This document shows positions 9,195 to 17,213 of a stretch of DNA of 64,000 nucleotides, piece by piece; position 1 is the stretch's first letter; every line of letters starts with the position of its first letter. Below the pieces are notes generated by a model that saw nothing but the letters and a program-made list of their open reading frames with translations, was not told where the DNA came from and ran no database searches. The DNA lies in contig NZ_CP011807.3 of the NCBI RefSeq assembly GCF_001029105.3, forward strand, positions 4,340,001-4,404,000, written 5' to 3'. Origin of the DNA: Pandoraea faecigallinarum. Lineage in GTDB: Bacteria; Pseudomonadota; Gammaproteobacteria; Burkholderiales; Burkholderiaceae. The translations under genes were made by a program, and so were the position numbers.

Positions 9195-9728
9195 TCAGTC
9201 GGTCGATTCGCAGAAGCGAATACGATTATTGAACGGGTCCGTCACCGTCATCTGCTTGCCCCAGTCGAGTTCTTCGATGCCGGGGTTCATGTTCGGATAG
9301 CGCTTGCCGGACAAATCGCGCTGATACGCTTCGATGCCGCGCATGAACACGAACGTGGTTGCGCCGGGGCTCGCGTCGCCAAAATGGCCGGACAGATGCA
9401 ACGTCATCCCCGCACGCGAGACCTGACAGTACAGCGGCATGCCGTCGGCGAAGCGATGCTCCCAATCGACGTGGAAGCCGAGAAAGCCGACGTAGAATTC
9501 GCGCGCCCTGGCTTCGTCGAAGATCCGGTGGATCGGTGCGACGGTGTCGAATACGATGCCATCGTCAGCCGCAGAGGCGAGCTTTGCGGCGAGCACGTTC
9601 CAGTCCGCAAAGCCGAACTGCGCGGCCACGGCTTCGAGTGCCTGTGCGTGGGAAATGTCGATGCCCTCGCGCGCGAGACGCTCGCGCAGCGACCTGGCCA
9701 TGACTTTGGCGTCGAGATAGGTTCGCAT
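9195..9728 (-). CDS. Glyoxalase/VOC-superfamily protein with N-terminal glyoxalase-related domain
   Basis: A 177-residue protein. About the first 50 residues (YLDAKVMARSLRERLA, then AAQFGFADWNVLAAKL) resemble the small glyoxalase-related helical domain often fused ahead of a vicinal-oxygen-chelate fold. The rest is a VOC domain of the bleomycin-resistance/glyoxalase type (IHRIFDEARAREFYVGFLGF to DPFNNRIRFCE). The start MRTYLDAK at 9728 is preferred because GAGG lies 9 bases upstream; an ATG at 9737 sits too close to the same site, and the longer open frame to 10016 looks non-coding. It is probably the first gene of a pair with nat. The substrate is unknown. Confidence 0.82.
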   Translation of the reverse strand: MRTYLDAKVMARSLRERLAREGIDISHAQALEAVAAQFGFADWNVLAAKLASAADDGIVFDTVAPIHRIFDEARAREFYVGFLGFHVDWEHRFADGMPLYCQVSRAGMTLHLSGHFGDASPGATTFVFMRGIEAYQRDLSGKRYPNMNPGIEELDWGKQMTVTDPFNNRIRFCESTD

Positions 9729-10111
9729 GTTTGCCATCCTCGATAGCGTTCGGTGGCGACGCATTCGATCAGTGCTCGCGTTGCTGATGCGCGTCGCCTG
9801 AGGAACGGGACGGACATGCCCTGCCTGCGATGCTTTCACCATCCCCATGCGGGGGCGAGCGGCAGGCAGCATCGGCCTTGGCGGCAATTCTAGCAGCAAT
9901 CCGAAGCGCCCCTGAGAGAGGGCCGGAACGACGCTTCGACAGCGCCTGCCAACGTGCCGGCATACCGCCCACCCATCGGCACGCGGGATGCCGGAATGCG
10001 ATGACCGCGCGCTCAATTCCGCATTGGCCGGGATCGCGACACGCCGGTATAGTGACGCTCGTGCGCCGGCGCGACGCCGTCGGCATCCGCCTTCCGGAGT
10101 ATGTTTTTCTC
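9729..10111. other. Intergenic region between divergent VOC and zapE genes
   Basis: No convincing gene is seen in these 383 bases. The zapE-proximal part holds a plausible sigma-70 promoter (10024-10053). The VOC-proximal part shows only short repeats in open frames with no family resemblance. Confidence 0.5.
10024..10053 (+). promoter_or_regulatory. Putative zapE promoter
   Basis: A TTGGCC -35-like hexamer (10024-10029) and a TATAGT -10-like hexamer (10048-10053) are separated by 18 bases. They lie about 60 bases upstream of the zapE start. Confidence 0.4.
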
Positions 10112-11149
10112 ATGATCGACGCCGCGCGTATCACGCAGGCGCTGGCCGAGCGCCACGTCACCCCCGACCTGCGTCAACGCGACGCCATTGCCGTGCTCAC
10201 ACGCCTGACGACGCTCGGCGGCGCATCCGCCATCGCACCGTGCGGCGGCGTGTACTGCTACGGCCCGCCGGGACGCGGCAAGAGCCTCGTCGTCGACACC
10301 GCGTTCGCCGTCGCGCAATGCGAAAAGCGCCGTGTCCATTTCCACGAATTTCTGCGCGACATACACCGGCAACTCGTACGTGAGCCAAAGTGCGACGACC
10401 GGCTTGCCGCCGTGGCGAATCGCTGGCTCGATGCCGTCGAACTGCTCTGTTTCGACGAGTTCCACGTTCACGACATCGCCGACGCCTTTCTCGTCGGACG
10501 CTTTCTCGACATCGCCCTGGCACGCGGCGTCCGGCTGGTGCTGACGTCGAACTATGCGCCGCAGCAGTTACTGCCCGATCCCGAGTTTCACGAACGCTTC
10601 GAGCCGACCATTGCGCTTATCCTGCAACGCTTCGCCATCGTCCATTTCGACGGCGAAACCGATTACCGGATGGGCGGCGAGGCGGCGGAGATCGCCCGCT
10701 GGCTGTCGCCGTTGGAAGCAGCGCGCGACATCCTTCCCGCGCGCTACACCGAGTGGGAAGGATGTCCGCCCGCCGAGCCTTCGGAAGTGAGCGTGGCAGG
10801 CCGGGCGCTCGCCGTACGAAGTGCAGGTCGCCACGTGCTGTGGGCCGATTTCGATGCACTGTGCGTGGCGCATCGGTCGCATCTGGACTATCTCGGACTG
10901 GCGGAGCAATGGCAGACGCTGATCGTGGACGACCTGCACGTGGAGCGACTGCGTCGCCCCGATACGCTGCAACGCTTTCTCTGGCTCATCGACATAGCCT
11001 ATGACCGGCAGCGCACGCTGCTGATCGCATCCGACGCGCCCCTCATCCCGGCGCTCGACGCCCTGAGCGACTGGCGCGACCTGTCGCGCACGATCAGCCG
11101 CCTCGCGGAGATGGGCTCGCGCGAATACGAGCGGCGCACGCGCCGTTAA
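10112..11149 (+). CDS. zapE: Cell division protein ZapE (AFG1-type ATPase)
   Basis: A 345-residue P-loop ATPase of the AFG1/ZapE family, a cytoplasmic protein that in E. coli acts at the division ring under stress. It has Walker A GPPGRGKS (residues 51-58) and Walker B LLCFDEFHVHD (111-121), the latter a hallmark of the family. GGAG lies 12 bases before the ATG. The open frame extends upstream, but that part does not resemble the family. The stop codon overlaps the stop of convergent aceE, so the two transcripts meet without a visible terminator. It has no obvious functional link to its neighbours. Confidence 0.9.
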   Translation: MIDAARITQALAERHVTPDLRQRDAIAVLTRLTTLGGASAIAPCGGVYCYGPPGRGKSLVVDTAFAVAQCEKRRVHFHEFLRDIHRQLVREPKCDDRLAAVANRWLDAVELLCFDEFHVHDIADAFLVGRFLDIALARGVRLVLTSNYAPQQLLPDPEFHERFEPTIALILQRFAIVHFDGETDYRMGGEAAEIARWLSPLEAARDILPARYTEWEGCPPAEPSEVSVAGRALAVRSAGRHVLWADFDALCVAHRSHLDYLGLAEQWQTLIVDDLHVERLRRPDTLQRFLWLIDIAYDRQRTLLIASDAPLIPALDALSDWRDLSRTISRLAEMGSREYERRTRR

Positions 11150-13824
11150 ACGGTGCTGGGATCCAGCTTTTCCGGATCGATACCGTACTTGCGGATCGCT
11201 TCGCCCACGCGCCCGCGCGGCACCATGCCGGCATCCGCCAACGCACCCAGCGCCGCCAGCACAATAAAGTGGCGATCCACTTCGAAGTACTTGCGCAGCG
11301 ATTCTCGCGTATCCGAGCAGCCGAAGCCGTCAGTGCCCAGCGTGACGAAGCGGCGGTCTCGCACGAACGGACGAATCTGATCGCCGACGATTTTCATGTA
11401 GTCCGTGGCGACGACGAGCGGGCCTTTGCGGTCCGCCAGACATTGCTGGGCATACGGCACGCGCGGCGTCCGATCCGGATGCAGCAGATTCCAGCGCTCG
11501 GCGGCCAGCCCTTCGCGGCGCACTTCGGTAAGACTCGTCGCGCTCCAGATGTCGCTCTGCACGCCAAAGTCGTCGCGAAGCAGCGCGCTGGCGGCGATCA
11601 CCTCCCGCAGAATCGCGCCGCTGCCCATTAGCTGCACGCGGGGCGCATCGGCGGGCGTGGGCTCACCTTCGCGCAACAGATACAGCCCCTTCAGAATGCC
11701 CGCCTGCGCACCCTCCGGCATTGCCGGGTGCGTGTAGTTTTCGTTGAGCAGCGTGACGTAGTAGTAGACGTCTTCATTGTCGCCGTACATGCGCTGCATG
11801 CCGTTCTGGAGAATTACCGCCAGTTCGTACTGGAATGTAGGGTCGTACGCCACGCAGTTCGGAATGACCGATGCCAGTACGTGACTGTGCCCGTCGTCGT
11901 GTTGCAGCCCTTCGCCCATGAGCGTGGTGCGCCCGGACGTGGCGCCCAGCATGAAGCCGCGCGTGCGCGCGTCGCCTGCCGCCCATGCGAGATCGCCCAC
12001 CCGTTGCAGGCCGAACATCGAATAGAAGATGTAGAACGGAATGGTGGCGAAGTCATGGGTGCTGTACGACGTACCCGCCGCGATCCACGACGCCATCGCG
12101 CCCGACTCGTTGATGCCTTCTTGCAGAATCTGCCCGTCGAGCGCTTCCCTGTAGTAACTGAGCTGCCCGGCGTCCTGTGGCGTATAGCGCTGGCCGAGAT
12201 ACGAGTGGATGCCGATCTGGCGGAACAGCGGCTCCATGCCGAACGTGCGCGATTCGTCCGGCACGATGGGGACCACGCGCTGACCGATCTCGGGATCCTT
12301 GAGCAGCGCCGTGAGAATGCGCACGAACGCCATCGTCGTGGACAACTCGCGCTCGCCGGTGTCCTTCAATTGCGCGGCGAAGGTGCTCAGCGGGGGGATG
12401 GCCAGCGGCGCGCGCAAGCCGAAGCGCGCCGGCTGGTGCCCGCCCAGCGCTGCGCGACGCGCGGCAAGGTAGCGGCCTTCCGGGCTGTCGGGATCGGGGC
12501 GCAGATACGGCATCTCCGGCAACTGCGCGTCGGTCACGGGCAGGTCGAAGCGGTCGCGGAAAGCGCGTACGGCGTCGGCGCTCATCTTCTTCAATTGATG
12601 GTTGACGTTCTGCCCTTCGCCCGCTTCGCCCATGCCGAAGCCCTTCACGGTCTTGGCGAGAATCACACTCGGGCGCCCCTGCGTCTTCATCGCCTGCGCG
12701 TAGGCGGCGTAGACCTTCAGCGCATCGTGGCCGCCGCGTGCGAGTTGCCAGATCTCGTCGTCGCTCAGGTGCGCGACCATCGCCAGCAGCTCGGGGGACG
12801 TGCCGAAGAAATGTTCGCGCACGTAAGCGCCGTTCTGCGACTTGAACGTCTGGTAGTCGCCGTCGACGCACGCCATCATCCGCTCGCGCAGCAGGCCGTG
12901 AACGTCCTTTTCCAGCAACGCATCCCAGCCGCTGCCCCAGATCACCTTGATGACGTTCCAGCCCGCCGCGCGAAAGGTGCCCTCCAGTTCCTGAATGACC
13001 TTGCCGTTGCCGCGCACCGGGCCGTCCAGACGTTGCAGGTTGCAGTTGACGACGAAGATCAGATTGTCCAGACGCTCGCGCCCGCCCAGGGAAATCGCGG
13101 CAAGCGATTCCGGTTGATCCATTTCGCCGTCGCCGAGGAAGGCCCAGACCTTGCGGCCCTGATGCGGCTTGAGGCCGCGGTATTCGAGATAGCGCATGAA
13201 ACGCGCCTGATACGCGGCAGTGATTGGGCCGAGACCCATCGACACCGTGGGAAATTGCCAGAAGTCCGGCATCAGACGCGGGTGCGGATAGGACGAGATG
13301 CCGTCGCGTCCCGCTTCGCGACGATAGTTGTCGAGCTGCGCGCCGGTGATGCGTCCTTCGACATAGGCCCTCGCATAGATGCCGGGCGCGGAGTGCCCCT
13401 GCACGTAGATCATGTCGCCGTCGAACGTATCGGTGCGGCCACGGAAGAAGTGATCGAAGCCCACGTCGTAGAGCACGGCCGCAGACTGATACGTCGCGAT
13501 GTGGCCGCCCACGTTCGAATGCCTGCCCGCACGCAGCACCATCACCATCGCGTTCCAGCGAATGAACGCGTTGAGCCGGCGCTCGACGGCGAGATCGCCC
13601 GGATAGGCGCTCTGGCGCGAGGGCGGGATCGTGTTGACGTAATCGGTCGTCACACGCGCGTGGAAGTCGCCGTGCCGTGCGAAATCCCATGCAGCGAGCC
13701 GGTCGATCAGGAAGTGCGCGCGCGAACGGCCTTCGACGCAGGTGACGCCTTCGAGCGCATCGAGCCACTCTCGCGTTTCCTGAATATCGGTATCGGCGGA
13801 TGCCACCACGGGCAGTTGAGTCAT
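11146..13824 (-). CDS. aceE: Pyruvate dehydrogenase E1 component, homodimeric type
   Basis: A thiamine-diphosphate-dependent 2-oxoacid decarboxylase of 892 residues, full length for bacterial homodimeric AceE. The cofactor motif runs from GDGEMDQPES (231-240) to NCNLQRLDGPV (260-270). The E1 middle and transketolase C-terminal domains follow. No E2 (aceF) or E3 (lpd) gene is nearby, so this is a stand-alone and probably second copy. Substrate could be pyruvate or another 2-oxoacid such as 2-oxobutyrate, as for the AceE-like MdeB of Pseudomonas. Two palindromes upstream and a divergent MarR gene indicate local regulation. Confidence 0.9.
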   Translation of the reverse strand: MTQLPVVASADTDIQETREWLDALEGVTCVEGRSRAHFLIDRLAAWDFARHGDFHARVTTDYVNTIPPSRQSAYPGDLAVERRLNAFIRWNAMVMVLRAGRHSNVGGHIATYQSAAVLYDVGFDHFFRGRTDTFDGDMIYVQGHSAPGIYARAYVEGRITGAQLDNYRREAGRDGISSYPHPRLMPDFWQFPTVSMGLGPITAAYQARFMRYLEYRGLKPHQGRKVWAFLGDGEMDQPESLAAISLGGRERLDNLIFVVNCNLQRLDGPVRGNGKVIQELEGTFRAAGWNVIKVIWGSGWDALLEKDVHGLLRERMMACVDGDYQTFKSQNGAYVREHFFGTSPELLAMVAHLSDDEIWQLARGGHDALKVYAAYAQAMKTQGRPSVILAKTVKGFGMGEAGEGQNVNHQLKKMSADAVRAFRDRFDLPVTDAQLPEMPYLRPDPDSPEGRYLAARRAALGGHQPARFGLRAPLAIPPLSTFAAQLKDTGERELSTTMAFVRILTALLKDPEIGQRVVPIVPDESRTFGMEPLFRQIGIHSYLGQRYTPQDAGQLSYYREALDGQILQEGINESGAMASWIAAGTSYSTHDFATIPFYIFYSMFGLQRVGDLAWAAGDARTRGFMLGATSGRTTLMGEGLQHDDGHSHVLASVIPNCVAYDPTFQYELAVILQNGMQRMYGDNEDVYYYVTLLNENYTHPAMPEGAQAGILKGLYLLREGEPTPADAPRVQLMGSGAILREVIAASALLRDDFGVQSDIWSATSLTEVRREGLAAERWNLLHPDRTPRVPYAQQCLADRKGPLVVATDYMKIVGDQIRPFVRDRRFVTLGTDGFGCSDTRESLRKYFEVDRHFIVLAALGALADAGMVPRGRVGEAIRKYGIDPEKLDPSTV

Positions 13825-13891
13825 GACAGGTCTCCTTGAAGATCACGAAGGGTGCGATCGCCAACAATGTCGACAAACATCCATACGATGA

Positions 13892-13905
13892 ATTGCATTT
13901 GCAAT
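13892..13905. promoter_or_regulatory. MarR operator copy 1 (ATTGCA-N2-TGCAAT)
   Basis: ATTGCATTTGCAAT has two perfect 6-base arms with a 2-base centre. It lies in the divergent aceE/marR space and matches the palindromes at 13935, 15939 and 15960, so it is the likely site of the adjacent MarR protein. Confidence 0.65.
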
Positions 13906-13934
13906 CGTAATGCCGGCCATTCTAACGATGTACA

Positions 13935-13948
13935 ATTGCAACTGCAAC
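13935..13948. promoter_or_regulatory. MarR operator copy 2
   Basis: ATTGCAACTGCAAC follows the same plan with one arm mismatch. It starts 43 bases (about four helical turns) from copy 1, so two dimers could bind the same face of the DNA. It lies 27 bases before the marR start. Confidence 0.6.
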
Positions 13949-13975
13949 TCACCCATGGAAACGACAAGGACATTC

Positions 13976-14437
13976 ATGAGCTCGCTTGAACCCGATCTCT
14001 GGTTTTCCTTCGTGCGCGCACATCGCACGATGATCCGCGAGATCGAGCGCCGCCTGGCTGCCGCCGGTCTGCCCGCCTATGCCTGGTACGACACCCTGTG
14101 GGGCCTCGAGAGCGGTCCGCAAGGCACCCGCCGCATGCACGAACTGGCCGACGTGCTCGCCATCGAGCGCTACAACCTGACGCGCCTGATCGACCGGCTG
14201 GAGCAGGAAGGACTCGTCACGCGCATGCGCGACCCGGACGACGGTCGCGCGGCCTACGCGACCATTACCGACAAGGGACGCGCGCTTCGCAAGAAGATGT
14301 GGAAGGTCTACCAGTCCACCGTCGCGGAATTGTTTCTCAGTCAGTTTCGCGAGAAAGATGTCGCACCGGTGGCCGAGGCGCTCGACCGCGCCAGTACGGC
14401 GGCGCGCGAGTTTCTGCTCGAGACGAAGCAGCGCTGA
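13976..14437 (+). CDS. MarR-family transcriptional regulator
   Basis: A 153-residue MarR protein beginning MSSLEPDLWFSFVRAH. The start at 13976 is preferred over ATG 13955 because AAGGA lies 5 bases upstream and the earlier ATG has no ribosome site. The winged helix region reads MHELADVLAIERYNLTRLID, then the wing RMRDPDDGRAAYATITDKG, both typical. It is divergent from aceE, and both this promoter and the one shared by the AceE-like gene and GST contain the same palindromes. It therefore probably represses itself, aceE, the AceE-like gene and the GST-SMR pair until a ligand releases it. Confidence 0.92.
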   Translation: MSSLEPDLWFSFVRAHRTMIREIERRLAAAGLPAYAWYDTLWGLESGPQGTRRMHELADVLAIERYNLTRLIDRLEQEGLVTRMRDPDDGRAAYATITDKGRALRKKMWKVYQSTVAELFLSQFREKDVAPVAEALDRASTAAREFLLETKQR

Positions 14438-14450
14438 GGCAGGCCCCGGC

Positions 14451-14478
14451 AAGGGGGAGCGGCGATGCGCCCCCCTTT
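14451..14478. terminator. Hairpin between convergent marR and AceE-like genes
   Basis: An AAGGGGGAGCG arm and a CGCCCCCCTTTT arm pair imperfectly, followed by a short T run on the + strand. This is plausible as the marR terminator. Confidence 0.4.
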
Positions 14479-14544
14479 TGCGCCCTGCCGATCCTGCGCG
14501 ATGCATGGCGCGATCCGCGGCATGCCCCGCGCGATTGCGCACCG

Positions 14545-15747
14545 TCAAACCACGCCATAGCGACGTGTCGCTTCGGCGATACGCTCGCGCGGCAGTACGC
14601 CGTCGCTCACCAGCAACCGCAACGCATTCAGGACGATCCAGCGCACGCCCGGCGTGTCGCCGGATTTGAGGCTCTCACCGCCCTCGTCCTTCCCGCCCAG
14701 CGCATCGGTATCGTCGCTGCCCAGCGCCGCGAACCGTGCCGGGACGAACGCGCCGATCTGATTGGCGATGTGACGCGCATAGCCTGTCACGGCAAGCACC
14801 GGCGCTCGCCCGTCACCGAGGCATCGCATCACGTGGGGCACGCGCGCCGTGCTCTCGCCATGCAGCATCGCCATGCGCCCGGCATCGCCCGCCTCGCGTG
14901 CCAGACGCGTGTAGCTCGGACAACTCCACACTTCACACGCCACGCCCCAATCGAGTTGCAACCATCGTGCGGCTTCGAGCACATTCGCCAGCGCCCGGCC
15001 CGCGCCGCACAGACGAATCACATAAGGGGGATGCGTGCCGGGCAGCGCCCTCAGACGGTACATGCCACGAAAGGCATCGTGCGCATCGGCGGGACCGAGC
15101 GGCGGTCCCTCGATGGAGGGCACGTCGTGCGCGCTCAGATAGCAGAAACCGGATTCGCCCTGGACGTACAAGGCATCGAGCGCCGCGCATAGCAAGGCAT
15201 GCAGCTCCTGCGCGGACGCCGGATCGTAGGGCAGCCATTCCGGTTGCGCCGCCAGCCACAGCGGCAACTCGGGACGCACGCGCTTGAGCCTGTCGGGCGA
15301 CCAGAGGGCGGCGTCGTTCAGGAAGATGCCGCGCCTGAGTGTGCCAGCCGGTTCGCGGCGGCCCCGAAGCGTGGCCACATCGGCTGCATCGTTTGCGTTG
15401 TTCACATTGTTCGGCGCGGCCTCGATCCCCGCGCCGAGTCCCATCGCTTCGACGCCTGCCGTCAATACGCCACGCAACGTCGGCGAGTGCAGCAGATACA
15501 GCAACGGCCGCTCCCGGGCCGGCGACGGCTGAAACCACGTGGCGACGGCGCTCGGCAGCGACGCGCGCCTGCTTCGGCGTGGGCGTGCCGACGACCGGGG
15601 CGCGGCCTCGGCAACCGCCGAATCCACGATCCACACATGATCGGACATCTCGCCTTCGGCGAGCACGTTCGCGATATGAGTCAGGGCGTCCAGCGGCGAC
15701 CTTGCATCGCCCGCCCCCCCCCGTCCCTCCCACGCCATCCACGCCAT
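14545..15747 (-). CDS. AceE second-half paralogue lacking the ThDP-binding domain
   Basis: The intact frame encodes 400 residues resembling the last half of the neighbouring AceE. PEWLPYDPASAQELHALLCA aligns with AceE PNCVAYDPTFQYELAVILQN, and the stretch from RLCGAGRALANVLEAA to RERIAEATRRYGV aligns with the transketolase C-terminal domain. The catalytic first half with the GDG-NCN cofactor motif is absent, so it cannot be a complete E1. It may be a partner or decoy subunit, or a decaying duplicate. The best ribosome site belongs to a start at 15874 in another frame, separated from this frame by a run of nine G, so the gene may be frameshifted. An 8-G version would give 442 residues. It is divergent from GST, with MarR palindromes between. 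Confidence 0.75.
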   Translation of the reverse strand: MAWMAWEGRGGAGDARSPLDALTHIANVLAEGEMSDHVWIVDSAVAEAAPRSSARPRRSRRASLPSAVATWFQPSPARERPLLYLLHSPTLRGVLTAGVEAMGLGAGIEAAPNNVNNANDAADVATLRGRREPAGTLRRGIFLNDAALWSPDRLKRVRPELPLWLAAQPEWLPYDPASAQELHALLCAALDALYVQGESGFCYLSAHDVPSIEGPPLGPADAHDAFRGMYRLRALPGTHPPYVIRLCGAGRALANVLEAARWLQLDWGVACEVWSCPSYTRLAREAGDAGRMAMLHGESTARVPHVMRCLGDGRAPVLAVTGYARHIANQIGAFVPARFAALGSDDTDALGGKDEGGESLKSGDTPGVRWIVLNALRLLVSDGVLPRERIAEATRRYGVV

Positions 15748-15874
15748 CCACGCCTCCCCCTGAGTTCCGGGAAGCCATCAGCCTGCCGATGCAAGCGAGC
15801 GCCGCCTGCCGCGTGGCGCCTTGCACCGCCGCAGCATTGCGACCCGCCGGGTTCGTGTCAGCCATTCCCCTCAT
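15714..15874 (-). other. Displaced 5' part of the AceE-like gene, frameshifted at a G9 tract
   Basis: ATG at 15874 has AAGGAG 6 bases upstream, the best initiation signal in the region, and opens a frame reading MRGMADTNPAGRNAAAVQG and GRLMASRNSGGGVDGVDG. That frame leaves the AceE-like frame at nine consecutive G on the minus strand (15714-15722). One G fewer would join the two parts. The cause could be a sequencing error, decay, or slippage-based on/off switching. Confidence 0.6.
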
Positions 15875-15938
15875 CGCCGCTCCTTTGTGTCCGCTCTTGT
15901 TTCGTCGCGACTTGTGATTCGCCGCAAAAACTCATACG

Positions 15939-15952
15939 ATTGCAATTGCAAT
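15939..15952. promoter_or_regulatory. MarR operator copy 3
   Basis: ATTGCAATTGCAAT is a perfect palindrome, extending to 16 bases with flanking G and C. It lies in the divergent space between the AceE-like gene and GST and is identical in plan to the aceE/marR sites. Confidence 0.65.
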
Positions 15953-15959
15953 CATTGTA

Positions 15960-15973
15960 TTTGCAATCGCAAA
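15960..15973. promoter_or_regulatory. MarR operator copy 4
   Basis: TTTGCAATCGCAAA is a near-copy of the palindrome, starting 21 bases (two helical turns) from copy 3. It ends 25 bases before the GST start codon, where binding would block its promoter. Confidence 0.55.
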
Positions 15974-15998
15974 TGCGAACAACACCTGAGGAAAGAAC

Positions 15999-16658
15999 AT
16001 GAAGCCGACGCCCGCAACCACGCCGCCGCTCACCTTCTACACCGCCGACACTCCCAACGGCCTGAAAGTCAGCCTGTACCTGCATGAAGCCAATCTGGCG
16101 CACACGCAGATCAACGTCGACCTGTCTGCCGGCGAACAGAAACAGCCGGCGTTCCTGGAACGCAACCCTAACGGCAAGATTCCGGTCGTCGTCGATCACG
16201 AACGGGATCTGACAATCTTCGAATCGGGCGCGATCCTGACGTATCTCGCGATGCGCACCGGTGTTCTGCAACCGATGTCGCAAACGCAGGCCATCGCCGT
16301 GAATCAATGGCTCCATTTCCAGATTGGCGGTATCGGGCCAATGCTCGGGCAGCTGTGGTGGTTTCTGCACGGCTCGAAGACAGCCAACACGGAAGCCATC
16401 GCGCGGTATCGCAAGGAGTCGCTGCGACTGATCGACGTGGTCGATACGCGACTGGCGCGCTCGGCGTATCTCGCGACGGACGACTATTCGATTGCCGACA
16501 TCGCCGCCTTCGCGTGGTTGCGCACCCACGACGAGCTGAATCTCGATCTGACGCCCTTCCCTCATGTGCGCCGGTGGCTTGCACAGATCGACGCGCGTCC
16601 GGCGGTGCAGGCGGCGATTGTCGCGAACCGCGGCGAGATGGTCCAACCGGAGGCCTGA
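15999..16658 (+). CDS. Glutathione S-transferase family protein
   Basis: A 219-residue cytosolic GST with GAGGA 8 bases before the ATG. The thioredoxin-like domain has the cis-proline and glutathione-binding stretch NPNGKIPVVVDHE and FESGAILTYLA (roughly residues 55-85). The helical C-terminal domain follows, with the folding motif TDDYSIADIAAFAW near residue 160. It would conjugate or reduce electrophiles with glutathione. It is followed after 4 bases by an SMR transporter gene, so detoxification and export look coupled. Two palindromes in its promoter tie it to the MarR gene. The closest group is probably the YfcG/Ure2p-like enzymes, but I cannot confirm this. Confidence 0.9.
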   Translation: MKPTPATTPPLTFYTADTPNGLKVSLYLHEANLAHTQINVDLSAGEQKQPAFLERNPNGKIPVVVDHERDLTIFESGAILTYLAMRTGVLQPMSQTQAIAVNQWLHFQIGGIGPMLGQLWWFLHGSKTANTEAIARYRKESLRLIDVVDTRLARSAYLATDDYSIADIAAFAWLRTHDELNLDLTPFPHVRRWLAQIDARPAVQAAIVANRGEMVQPEA

Positions 16659-16662
16659 TGCG

Positions 16663-16989
16663 ATGGCGTGGATCTATCTGCTGCTCGCGGCCGCGCTGGA
16701 GATCGCGATGGGGCTGGCGCTAAAGTTCAACGACGGCTGGACGCGGCTCGTGCCGAGTGCCGTCGCCATCGCCGCGGCGCTGGCCAGCATCTATCTGCTC
16801 GCGCTGGCATTGCGCGCGTTGCCGGTCGGCATGGCCTACGCCATCTGGACAGGTATCGGAACGGTCGGACTTGTGCTTGCGGGCGCGCTCTGGTTCGGCG
16901 ATTCGCTGCCGTGGAGCCGCATCGGCTTTCTGATGCTGACGATCGTCGGCATCGCAGGGTTGCGATTTTCCGAGAGCGGCGGGGCGTAA
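16663..16989 (+). CDS. sugE: Small multidrug resistance transporter, SugE/Gdx-like
   Basis: A 108-residue four-helix SMR protein of the inner membrane, normal length. Glu13 in LLAAALEIAMGLALK is the essential proton- and cation-binding carboxylate. The block LPVGMAYAIWTGIG resembles SugE/Gdx guanidinium exporters more than EmrE. It starts 4 bases after the GST stop, so it is translated from the same message. I saw no guanidine riboswitch upstream. SMR proteins act as dual-topology dimers, so a single gene can be sufficient. Substrate may be guanidinium or a quaternary ammonium compound. Confidence 0.85.
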   Translation: MAWIYLLLAAALEIAMGLALKFNDGWTRLVPSAVAIAAALASIYLLALALRALPVGMAYAIWTGIGTVGLVLAGALWFGDSLPWSRIGFLMLTIVGIAGLRFSESGGA

Positions 16990-17026
16990 GCCTCGTGCGG
17001 GGGCGGCGACATGCGGCCCGCCTTTG

Positions 17027-17072
17027 TCTCGCTTCCGTCTCGCTTCCCCGTATCGCTTCCGTATTGCTTCCG
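17027..17072. repeat. Four degenerate 11-bp repeats upstream of the autotransporter
   Basis: Units of the form T(C/A)TCGCTTCCG recur four times in tandem (about 17027, 17038, 17051, 17062) in the 224-base space before the adhesin gene. Their position would allow copy-number variation to affect expression. Confidence 0.5.
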
Positions 17073-17213
17073 TCCCGTTTATCGGGCTTTTGCCGTTTTA
17101 CCGCATGGAATGGCCCGCGGTTCGCGTGTCTTTCCCTTCCTTTCATCAATTCGTCACTACTCCGACGAATACTTGGCGGCTTCGAACAAGTTCCAAAGAG
17201 GACATCGGAGTCT

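Noticed and set aside
16590..16662. Guanidine riboswitch ahead of the SugE-like gene
   Set aside because: The space is inside GST coding sequence with only 4 bases between the genes, and no conserved riboswitch core was seen.
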